Shown in pieces: positions 1-5,716 of a stretch of DNA of 15,276 nucleotides. Numbering within the stretch: the first letter of the stretch is position 1; each line of letters starts with the position of its first letter. A program made the translations under genes and the position numbers. The DNA is from Oscillospiraceae bacterium (GTDB lineage: Bacteria; Bacillota; Clostridia; Oscillospirales; Oscillospiraceae), in NCBI GenBank assembly GCA_017399325.1, contig JAFQDY010000081.1, forward strand, positions 1-15,276, written 5' to 3'. The notes beneath the pieces are model-generated. The model did not search any database, was not told the DNA's origin, and saw only the letters and a list, made by a program, of their open reading frames with translations.

Positions 1-178
1 CTTGATATAATCAAGAGCTCGGCTTCTGCCGATCATAAAAAGATATGTCTTCAAGGTCTTCGTCGTCGGCTATGTCTTGAACTTCGGAAAGATCTGTAAA
101 TTCAATCACTTTCCGGTGTTTGATATAGTCCAGCGCCCGGCTTCTTCCCACCATATACAGGTAGGTTTTTAAGGTTAC
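1..178 (-). repeat. Two diverged copies of a sigma region 2.3-2.4 segment
   Basis: Positions 119-178 and 1-60 (both minus strand) align without gaps. They encode the same 18-residue motif with only Tyr to Phe and Val to Ile changes, and about 43 of 60 bases match. Nearly all differences are at third codon positions, so both copies evolved under selection as proteins before being placed side by side. The offset is 118 bases, not a multiple of three, which puts the second copy out of frame with the first. The alternating sequence around 42-60 (CCTTGAAGACATA) resembles both genes and may be the junction. Confidence 0.8.
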
Positions 179-373
179 CTTGAAATTATAGCGATGCCTA
201 TGTACCACAAGATCCGAGAAGGTATCGATTGCAATATCCTCCGCTGCGTGTGTATCGTGCACGAAGCCATCAATGAAGAAAACAAGTCCGCGAAACAAGT
301 CTTTCATAATGTCCTCAAAGGCACTTTCATCACCATCAAGGAAACGGCGGTAGCTACTTGCGCCGTTATCCAT
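11..373 (-). pseudogene. Broken ECF-type sigma factor (region 2 only, chimeric 3' end)
   Basis: The reading frame starts at the ATG at 373, preceded by AAGGAGG at a good distance; an in-frame GTG at 406 has no such site and is not preferred. The 120-residue product matches sigma-70 region 2 of ECF-like factors: an acidic start, then AEDIAIDTF and LKTYLYMVGRSRALDYIK, the helices that bind core polymerase and the -10 element. Sigma region 4, which binds the -35 element, is missing. After the acidic linker (ADDEDLE) the frame changes into unrelated residues and stops at 11-13. In the neighbouring frame the same DNA (1-60) again encodes LKTYLFMIGRSRALDYIK, so the 3' end has been joined to a second, related sigma gene. 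The product cannot be a normal two-domain sigma factor. Recombination between tandem paralogs or an assembly join at the window edge are both possible. The sigma-family call is firm; the mechanism of breakage is inference. Confidence 0.62.
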
Positions 374-408
374 ATGATTTCCTCCTTGGGTTTTAAACCC
401 TTTCACTT

Positions 409-436
409 ATTATACGACTGAAAAGGGGTAGATTCC
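409..436 (-). promoter_or_regulatory. Possible promoter of the sigma-like gene
   Basis: A perfect TATAAT lies at 414-409 on the minus strand, but no TTGACA-like box lies 16-18 bases upstream of it. Instead GGAATC lies at 436-431, followed by 14 bases and CGTAT. ECF-dependent promoters often carry a GGAA-type -35 and a CGT-type -10, so self-regulation is conceivable, although the spacing is shorter than usual. This is a weak call. Confidence 0.27.
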
Positions 437-446
437 TTATGCTTTT

Positions 447-965
447 TTATCTTCCTCTGTATTCCTGCTTCAGCACCTGCGCCATTTCCTCCGGCGATTC
501 CTGGCAGCCGCCTGCAAGCCAAAGTTTGATGATCGCATTCAAGCCGTTGCGGAAAAATTCAATATGATACTTAATATTGCTGTCGATATGCTCTTTCTCC
601 GCCCGCTTGGCGTCATACACCGACACCAGATGCTTATCGTCATAACACAACTTGAAATAGGTCTTATAGAAGATCTGATTTTCTTTAATATGGACGAACA
701 TCTTCAGCGCGCCGGTGCGCTCATTGAAATAATCATAGTCGGCAAACAGATTGCTAAAATCGTTTTCCAGTTTTTCCCTGGTTTTATCCGCAAGGTCGAA
801 GATATCCACATAATTGGCATAGAATGTGCTGCGGTTCAGACCGGTTTCCTTTATAATATCGGAAACGGTGATGTGTTTGATCTCACGGGTTTGCAGCAGG
901 CCGATAAAGGCTTTTTCGATTTTCTCCTGGGATTCCTTACGGCGCTTGTTATTTCTTACATTCAT
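447..965 (-). CDS. TetR/AcrR-family transcriptional repressor
   Basis: A 172-residue protein whose ATG at 965 follows GGAGGT by five bases. Residues 10-60 form a typical TetR N-terminal three-helix DNA-binding domain. The helix-turn-helix is about residues 32-58 (ITVSDIIKETGLNRSTFYAN), ending with the usual Tyr and a hydrophobic run leading to helix 4. The rest is alpha-helical and would form the ligand-binding and dimer domain; it is variable in this family and no ligand can be predicted. The gene is divergent from the two membrane-protein genes at 1129 and 1494. Three related inverted-repeat sites occupy the shared intergenic region, so it most likely represses itself and that operon. The family call is firm; the target assignment is inferred from arrangement. 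Confidence 0.88.
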   Translation of the reverse strand: MNVRNNKRRKESQEKIEKAFIGLLQTREIKHITVSDIIKETGLNRSTFYANYVDIFDLADKTREKLENDFSNLFADYDYFNERTGALKMFVHIKENQIFYKTYFKLCYDDKHLVSVYDAKRAEKEHIDSNIKYHIEFFRNGLNAIIKLWLAGGCQESPEEMAQVLKQEYRGR

Positions 966-982
966 AGTGCACCTCCATTATT

Positions 983-992
983 CCAACAGTTG
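983..992. promoter_or_regulatory. Operator-like site 1 (CCAACAGTTG)
   Basis: CAACAGTTG is a 9-base palindrome preceded by CATTATTC. The 13-base block CATTATTCCAACA (976-988) recurs exactly at 1018-1030. It lies just upstream of the TetR gene's ribosome binding site and, if bound, would block transcription of that gene. This is inferred from similarity to the sites at 1025 and 1093. Confidence 0.45.
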
Positions 993-1024
993 CGGCCAAA
1001 TTGATGGTCGCTTTTTTCATTATT

Positions 1025-1038
1025 CCAACACTCGTTGG
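1025..1038. promoter_or_regulatory. Operator-like site 2 (CCAACACTCGTTGG)
   Basis: An inverted repeat with perfect 5-base arms CCAAC and GTTGG around ACTC, typical in size for a TetR-family operator. It lies upstream of the plus-strand -35 box and downstream of the likely start of the TetR transcript. It is the most symmetrical of the three related sites. Confidence 0.6.
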
Positions 1039-1049
1039 CATTTTGGTGA

Positions 1050-1078
1050 TTGTTTCACGTTCCTGAACATAGTATACT
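1050..1078 (+). promoter_or_regulatory. Promoter of the membrane-protein operon
   Basis: TTGTTT at 1050-1055, a 17-base spacer, and TATACT at 1073-1078. Transcription would begin near 1085, giving a leader of about 44 bases before the ATG at 1129. The -10 lies within the palindrome AGTATACT and is shared with the minus-strand promoter. Confidence 0.65.
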
Positions 1079-1099
1079 ACATTTGCAATAAGCAAACAA
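1071..1099 (-). promoter_or_regulatory. Promoter of the TetR gene
   Basis: On the minus strand, TTGTTT at 1099-1094, a 17-base spacer, and TATACT at 1076-1071. Both hexamers and the spacing are identical to those of the plus-strand promoter, and the -10 boxes overlap. Polymerase can therefore occupy only one of the two promoters at a time. Confidence 0.6.
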
Positions 1100-1106
1100 G
1101 TGTTGG
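1093..1106. promoter_or_regulatory. Operator-like site 3 (CAAACAAGTGTTGG)
   Basis: Read on the minus strand this is CCAACACTTGTTTG, matching site 2 (CCAACACTCGTTGG) at 12 of 14 positions. It covers the minus-strand -35 box and sits just after the likely plus-strand transcription start. A bound repressor would therefore block both directions. Confidence 0.55.
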
Positions 1107-1128
1107 TTTAATGAAAGGAGTTTTCAAT

Positions 1129-1497
1129 ATGAAAAAAAGTAACTTTATTGCACTGATTCTGGGAACAATCAGCGGTGTGCTGTTCGCGCTGGGTATGTGC
1201 ATGGCCCTGCTGCCTGAGTGGAACGCCTTCACAGAAGGTGTGATTTTCGGTGCTGTCGGCATCGTTTTGGGACTTGCCACCGCCCTGATCTGGTGCAAGA
1301 TGGAAAATAAAAAACTGCCCAAGATGAACGGCAAAAACATTTTGCGCATCATTTATGCAATTATCGCTGCATTGGTGCTGGGCGTGGGTATGTGCATGTG
1401 CCTGGTTTGGCAGCAAATCGTTTGGGGCACGCTGGTGGGTCTGCTCGGCATCATTATGCTGCTGGCGCTGATCCCTATGATCAAAGGCATTAAATGA
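1129..1497 (+). CDS. Small four-helix membrane protein of unknown function
   Basis: The ATG at 1129 follows AAGGAG by eight bases; in-frame codons upstream of it lack a ribosome site. The product has 122 residues and about four hydrophobic segments (roughly 6-28, 38-58, 73-96 and 98-118), with a short basic loop (KMENKKLPKMNGK) in the middle. The two halves look duplicated: the motif GMCM occurs at residues 22-25 and 87-90 in matching positions at the end of the first helix of each hairpin. It is not a recognised transporter, and its size would fit a subunit or a small multidrug-type protein. It overlaps the next gene by four bases (ATGA), so the two are translationally coupled and probably act together. 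TetR control is inferred from the shared intergenic sites. Confidence 0.8.
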   Translation: MKKSNFIALILGTISGVLFALGMCMALLPEWNAFTEGVIFGAVGIVLGLATALIWCKMENKKLPKMNGKNILRIIYAIIAALVLGVGMCMCLVWQQIVWGTLVGLLGIIMLLALIPMIKGIK

Positions 1498-2312
1498 AAC
1501 TGCTGCATATCTTGAAAAATCCCTACACCAGCCTGGGGCTTAACTTTCTTTATGCCATCGGTAACTGCACCATCGGCTTTTTGAGCCACTCCTGGTGGTT
1601 TATTACGGTGGGCTCGTCTCACGCTGTGCTGACTGTAACCCGCTTTTCTATTCTGCAGATCAGACGGAAAGCCAAGGGCGACTATGAAATAGAGTTTTTT
1701 GCACGGCGTGTAACCGGTATTTTGCTGGTAGCGCTGTCTATGTGCATTGTGGGGATGAATGTGCTGGCTGTGGTGGAGGGCCGCGGCACTGACTTTCACC
1801 AGATCGTGATGATCGCTATTGCCACCTACACCTTCACCAAAATCACCATAGCGATCATCGGTATGGCAAAGTCAAAGCATTCCCGATCCTCTGTACGCAA
1901 GACGCTGCGGAACATTTCACTGGCCGATGCTTGCGTATCCGTTTACACTATGCAGCGGTCTATGCTGGTGTCATTCCCCGGAATGGCGGCAGCAGACATT
2001 CTTCTTCTTAATGTTTTAACAGGAACGGGCGTATGGATCATTGTATTACTTTTGGGAATCAATCTGATTGGAGGGAAATATACGAATATGGCAAAATCCA
2101 AAATCGTACAGGCGAACGAAAAGATCGCTGAGGCCGTGGTAGGCGGCTACAAAAAAATTGAAAAAGGCGTGGTAGAGGGCTTCGCCAAAATCGAAAAGGG
2201 CGTGGTGGAAGGCTACACCAAAATTGAAGATAAGTTCGTGGACGCCTACCTGACCAAAGACGGCGAAACTGTTGAGGAAGCAAAGAAGAGACTTAAAAAT
2301 CAAGACAAATAA
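1494..2312 (+). CDS. Membrane protein with C-terminal amphipathic 11-residue repeats
   Basis: The start codon overlaps the stop of the preceding gene (ATGA). The 272-residue product has a membrane part with hydrophobic stretches near residues 13-40, 73-94, 103-124 and 178-194. A soluble tail from about residue 199 follows. The tail holds four consecutive 11-residue units starting at 210, 221, 232 and 243, with the core KIEKGVVEGY, and ends in LTKDGETVEEAKKRLK. Lysines alternate with glutamates and valines, as in an amphipathic 11/3 helix. Proteins ending in a similar KIE...VV.GY...LTKDGETVEEAK tail are, to my recollection, found in other Clostridia, but I know of no demonstrated function. It is coupled to the four-helix protein upstream and ends at a strong hairpin. 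A membrane-stress or envelope role under TetR control is a guess. Confidence 0.8.
   Translation: MKLLHILKNPYTSLGLNFLYAIGNCTIGFLSHSWWFITVGSSHAVLTVTRFSILQIRRKAKGDYEIEFFARRVTGILLVALSMCIVGMNVLAVVEGRGTDFHQIVMIAIATYTFTKITIAIIGMAKSKHSRSSVRKTLRNISLADACVSVYTMQRSMLVSFPGMAAADILLLNVLTGTGVWIIVLLLGINLIGGKYTNMAKSKIVQANEKIAEAVVGGYKKIEKGVVEGFAKIEKGVVEGYTKIEDKFVDAYLTKDGETVEEAKKRLKNQDK
2121..2252 (+). repeat. Four in-frame 33-base units coding 11-residue repeats
   Basis: The units encode KIAEAVVGGYK, KIEKGVVEGFA, KIEKGVVEGYT and KIEDKFVDAYL. Units two and three are almost identical as protein but differ at silent positions, so they are not a very recent duplication. The spacing of exactly 11 residues is the period of membrane-surface helices such as those of synucleins and apolipoproteins. 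Confidence 0.8.
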
Positions 2313-2313
2313 G

Positions 2314-2347
2314 AAAAACAGATGCCTCATAGAGGCATCTGTTTTTT
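2314..2347. terminator. Bidirectional intrinsic terminator
   Basis: A perfect 15-base stem (left arm AAAAACAGATGCCTC, 2314-2328) with the 3-base loop ATA is followed by a T run on the plus strand and, read backwards, on the minus strand. It begins two bases after the 1494-2312 gene and overlaps the stop codon of the serine hydrolase gene, so it serves both converging transcripts. Confidence 0.9.
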
Positions 2348-3485
2348 ATCTGTTTAAGTCCAAAACTTCGTAGGTCAAATCCCGAATGGGCGCGTGGCCG
2401 CAGCCGATGAGCATTGGCCAACTGATCACGTGCATGGAAAAGAAAACAGAAAGATTGTATGTCGGGTCTATCATCACATAGCTGCCGGCAGCGCCGTCCC
2501 AGCCGAATTCGCCAAGGGAACTGCGAATACCACCGGTTTTGTCCACCAAAGTTCGCACACCAAGGCCGTAGCCGTAACCCGGCCCGGCCGCACAGCCGAA
2601 ACTGGGATTCATGGCATAATTGCGCAGTTGTTCGGTGCGCATCAGGTCGATGGTTTCCGGTTTCAGAATCCGGTTGCCCGTTGCTGATGCGCCGCCACAG
2701 GCCAATGCATCTGCAAACAGGCTATAGTCGTTTACGGTGGAGTAAATGCCCGCGCCGCCGCTTTCGTAGCGGTCGGTCAGGTTAAAGTCCCGGTAGTTTT
2801 TGTAGGGGCGGATCTTGCCTTTTTCGTAGCATATGTACTGGGCGGACATTCTGTCCATCACGCCCTCCGTGATTTGAAAACCAGTGTCTTTCATTCCCAA
2901 AGGTTTCCAGATGTTTTCCGCCATAAAGTCGGAAAACCGCATGCCCGATGCCACTTCCACCACCGCCGCCAGCACATCGTGGCACATACTGTAAAGGAAT
3001 TGGGTACCCGGCTCAAACTGCAGGGGCGAACGCGCCAAGGCTTTGACGATGTCAAGAGTGGTTGCGTGGGGGTCTGCGGCAATGGTTTCCAAAATGGGCT
3101 TTGTTGCCCGGTCGTAGTCAAAGCCGGCGCTCATAGTGAACAAGTGCCGCAGGGTCATTGTCTTTTCGGGTCTTACCTTTTGCCCGTCTTTCAGCAAAAA
3201 GGCATCACGAAACGCGGGCAGATACTTACTGACCGGGTCATCCAAATCGATGACGCCCCGTTCCACCAGTTGCATAGCGCAGGCGCAGGTCATCACCTTG
3301 GTGCAGGAGTACATTTGATAGATGTCATTCTCCGACACCGGTTTTTTGCCATCATAATCAGAAACGCCGCTGCTGTAACGCAGCAGCGTTTCGTGATTTT
3401 GTTTGATAATTAAGTCGCAGCCGGGAACACCTTTCTCGGCGCGAAGCACTTGTTCCACATAGTCGATAACAGGGGAAAAATCCAT
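2346..3485 (-). CDS. Serine hydrolase, beta-lactamase fold (EstB-type esterase)
   Basis: A 379-residue protein with the PF00144 fold. The nucleophile motif SxxK is S60-C-T-K63 and the catalytic tyrosine is Y165 in YSMCHDV. The late motif is W329-D-G in place of the KTG of true beta-lactamases. The YxN asparagine is also absent (YSM). These substitutions match family VIII carboxylesterases of the EstB type, where Ser, Lys, Tyr and a Trp-containing motif form the site. An esterase or peptidase acting on small esters or amides is therefore more likely than antibiotic resistance. There is no signal peptide, so it is probably cytoplasmic. The ATG lies three bases after the prfC stop, with AAGAAGG inside the end of prfC, so the two are co-transcribed. 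The substrate is unknown. Confidence 0.85.
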   Translation of the reverse strand: MDFSPVIDYVEQVLRAEKGVPGCDLIIKQNHETLLRYSSGVSDYDGKKPVSENDIYQMYSCTKVMTCACAMQLVERGVIDLDDPVSKYLPAFRDAFLLKDGQKVRPEKTMTLRHLFTMSAGFDYDRATKPILETIAADPHATTLDIVKALARSPLQFEPGTQFLYSMCHDVLAAVVEVASGMRFSDFMAENIWKPLGMKDTGFQITEGVMDRMSAQYICYEKGKIRPYKNYRDFNLTDRYESGGAGIYSTVNDYSLFADALACGGASATGNRILKPETIDLMRTEQLRNYAMNPSFGCAAGPGYGYGLGVRTLVDKTGGIRSSLGEFGWDGAAGSYVMIDPTYNLSVFFSMHVISWPMLIGCGHAPIRDLTYEVLDLNR

Positions 3486-3488
3486 TGC

Positions 3489-5081
3489 TTAACCTTCTTC
3501 TACCACGATTTCTTTCAAGGTAAGGCCGGGGTTGCGTTTGCAGGTAAAATCGATGGCCCAGTAGCTACTGAACACCAGCAGATTCCGACCGCGGTAGTCC
3601 TCCAGCAGTTCCGCATCCGAACCCAGATTCAGGTCGCTCACATCGCCGGGGTAGGAATCGATCAAGCGGATCTCCTCGTAGGGCAGCATATCCATACGCA
3701 GGTCCACGCCGTATTCGTTCTTCATACGGTACTCGAACACATCAAACTGCAGCGTACCCACAACGCCCACGATCACTTCTTCCATACCGGAATTGGGGGT
3801 CTTGAAGATCTGGATGGCGCCTTCCTGGGCAATCTGCTCGGTACCTTTCACGAACTGTTTCCGCTTCATGGAGTCCTTGGCAGACACACGGCAGAAATGT
3901 TCCGGCGCAAATGTGGGAATGCCGGAATACAAAAACTTCTTGCCCGGCACGGTAATGGTGTCGCCGATCGAGAAGATGCCCGGGTCGAACACGCCGATCA
4001 CGTCGCCTGCGTAGGCTTCATCCACGATCTCGCGCTCGGCCGCCATCAGTTGTTGGGGCTGGGACAGGCGCATTTTACGGCCGCCCTGCATATGGTAATA
4101 TTCCGCATCACGCTGGAATTTACCGGAGCAGATCCGCATAAATGCAAGCCGGTCACGGTGGGCCTTGTTCATATTGGCCTGAATTTTAAAGACAAAGGCG
4201 GAGAAGTCCGGGCTGAAGGTATCCACCACGCCTGCATCGGAAACACGGGACAAAGGGGGCGGAGTCAGTTTCAAAAAGTTTTCCAAAAAGGGCTCAATGC
4301 CGAAATTGGTCAGCGCAGAGCCGAAGAACACCGGAGAAAGTTCACCGCAGCGGACCGCCTCGAAGTCCATTTCACGGCCTGCAGAAAGCAGTTCCACATC
4401 GTCGATCAGTTGCTGGTGCTTGGTATCTGAGTCCAGCAGTTCCGCGACTTTTGCATCGTAGAGGTCCACTTCTGTTTTTTCGGCTTTTGCCTTGCCGTTC
4501 AGGCCCGAAAAGAACAGCAGTTGGCTTTTTTCCCGGTCGTACACACCCATAAAGTCCTTGCCGCAGCCGATGGGCCAGTTCATGGCGTATGTTTCGATGC
4601 CCAGTTCCCGTTCCACTTCGTCAAGCAGTTCAAAGGGGTCTTTTGTCTCCCGGTCCATCTTGTTGATGAAGGTAAACACAGGGATATGCCGCATAGCGCA
4701 GACCTTGAACAGTTTCCGAGTCTGGGGCTCGACGCCCTTGGCGCCATCGATGACCATAACTGCAGAGTCTGCGGCCATCAAGGTCCGGTAGGTATCTTCC
4801 GAGAAGTCCTGGTGGCCGGGGGTGTCCAGAATGTTGATGCAGAATCCCTCGTACTGGAACTGCATAACAGAGGATGTGACGGAAATACCGCGCTGCTTTT
4901 CGATTTCCATCCAGTCGGATGTGGCGGCGCGGGAGTTTTTCTTGCCCTTAACAACACCTGCCTGGGCGATTGCGCCGCCGTAAAGCAGAAATTTTTCTGT
5001 TAATGTGGTTTTACCGGCGTCCGGGTGAGAGATGATGGCAAATGTCCGGCGGCGGCTGATTTCTTCCTTTAAAGTTGACAT
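3489..5081 (-). CDS. prfC: Peptide chain release factor 3 (translational GTPase)
   Basis: RF3 uses GTP to remove RF1 or RF2 from the ribosome after peptide release. The start is the ATG at 5081, six bases after GGAGG; an ATG seven codons upstream has no ribosome site. The 530-residue length is normal for RF3. The GTPase motifs are all present: SHPDAGKTT (18-26), switch I RGISVTSS with T69, DTPGH (86-90) and NKMD (140-143). Beta-barrel domains II and III follow. The SHPDAGKTT form and the absence of EF-G-like domains IV and V separate it from EF-G and from TetM-type ribosome protection proteins. It is the first gene of a two-gene unit with the serine hydrolase. A candidate promoter lies at 5214-5186. 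Confidence 0.96.
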   Translation of the reverse strand: MSTLKEEISRRRTFAIISHPDAGKTTLTEKFLLYGGAIAQAGVVKGKKNSRAATSDWMEIEKQRGISVTSSVMQFQYEGFCINILDTPGHQDFSEDTYRTLMAADSAVMVIDGAKGVEPQTRKLFKVCAMRHIPVFTFINKMDRETKDPFELLDEVERELGIETYAMNWPIGCGKDFMGVYDREKSQLLFFSGLNGKAKAEKTEVDLYDAKVAELLDSDTKHQQLIDDVELLSAGREMDFEAVRCGELSPVFFGSALTNFGIEPFLENFLKLTPPPLSRVSDAGVVDTFSPDFSAFVFKIQANMNKAHRDRLAFMRICSGKFQRDAEYYHMQGGRKMRLSQPQQLMAAEREIVDEAYAGDVIGVFDPGIFSIGDTITVPGKKFLYSGIPTFAPEHFCRVSAKDSMKRKQFVKGTEQIAQEGAIQIFKTPNSGMEEVIVGVVGTLQFDVFEYRMKNEYGVDLRMDMLPYEEIRLIDSYPGDVSDLNLGSDAELLEDYRGRNLLVFSSYWAIDFTCKRNPGLTLKEIVVEEG

Positions 5082-5185
5082 AATATTCCTCCAAGTAATC
5101 AATTTTTCATAACTTGAGGACTAAGGCGGATAGTGTAAACGCATAATTTTCTCCATAAGCACATAGCATCCATAATACGTGTTTT

Positions 5186-5214
5186 AGTTTACCACAAAAT
5201 TTTCCTCATTACAA
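5186..5214 (-). promoter_or_regulatory. Promoter of prfC
   Basis: On the minus strand, TTGTAA at 5214-5209, a 17-base spacer and TAAACT at 5191-5186. This leaves a leader of about 100 bases before the prfC ATG. No terminator hairpin or riboswitch-like structure was recognised in the leader. Confidence 0.45.
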
Positions 5215-5289
5215 GAGGACCGGCATTTTTTCATCGGCGATTATAATTTCGATTTCTTTGTGCCATACTGAACATAGGAGGCGATCTAT

Positions 5290-5682
5290 ATGAAACGATT
5301 GATCTGGGTTTTGGTTTTTACGGTTTTACTTAGCGGCTGCGCTGTGTTTCAGCGCAAACCGGTCAGCCGGGCCGTCACAGGCATACAGGTGGAATATTCC
5401 CAATCCGGAAGCACCATCCACCGCACTTACACAGGGCAGAAAAGTATGCAGTCGGTTTTGACCTATATCCGCCTGCTGCGGCCATTCGGGCCGGTGATCC
5501 CCGACGAATCCGAGGATTTTACCTGCCGTATTACCTTGCAGTATTCCCACGGCCCGGACAGCACCTATTTTCAACAGGGCAGCGGCTATTTGCAGATCGA
5601 CAACGGTGAATGGAAAGCCATTGATAAGACCAACGGCCAACTGATCTATCCGCTTTTGCTTTTACTGCCCTCGGATGCGTAA
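5290..5682 (+). CDS. Small putative lipoprotein
   Basis: A 130-residue protein starting at an ATG eight bases after TAGGAGG. Residues 1-16 form a short lipoprotein signal (basic KR, then a hydrophobic run), followed by the lipobox LLSGC with C17 as the lipidated residue. The mature part is mostly beta in pattern (GIQVEYSQSG, TCRITLQYSHGP, GSGYLQIDNGEWKAI) and has no recognised catalytic motif. It resembles the small lipoproteins of Clostridia that carry one beta-rich domain of unknown function. A TATAAT at 5242-5247 may be its -10 but lacks a clear -35. It converges on cysE, from which it is separated by the hairpin at 5685-5711. The membrane-anchoring call is firm; the function is unknown. 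Confidence 0.78.
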   Translation: MKRLIWVLVFTVLLSGCAVFQRKPVSRAVTGIQVEYSQSGSTIHRTYTGQKSMQSVLTYIRLLRPFGPVIPDESEDFTCRITLQYSHGPDSTYFQQGSGYLQIDNGEWKAIDKTNGQLIYPLLLLLPSDA

Positions 5683-5711
5683 AAACCGCCGACCCGGAAA
5701 GGGTCAGCGGT
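5681..5711 (-). terminator. Terminator of cysE (also follows the lipoprotein gene)
   Basis: The arms ACCGCCGACCC (5685-5695) and GGGTCAGCGGT (5701-5711) pair over 11 positions with one mismatch, with the 5-base loop GGAAA. On the minus strand the stem is followed by five T residues (5685-5681), a good intrinsic terminator for cysE. On the plus strand the T tract is weak. Confidence 0.8.
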
Positions 5712-5716
5712 CTATC

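Noticed and set aside
374..406. Upstream GTG start for the sigma-like gene
   Set aside because: The ATG at 373 has AAGGAGG at normal spacing, while the GTG lies next to the -10-like TATAAT and has no ribosome site.
2346..3485. Class C beta-lactamase resistance gene
   Set aside because: SxxK is present, but YxN and KTG are replaced by YSM and WDG and there is no signal peptide, so an esterase-type hydrolase fits better.
3450..4430. Long plus-strand open frame opposite prfC
   Set aside because: It is antisense to well-conserved RF3 coding sequence; the product has no domain and the frame has no ribosome site.
3489..5081. TetM-like ribosome protection protein
   Set aside because: Length, the SHPDAGKTT motif and the lack of EF-G-like domains IV and V identify RF3.
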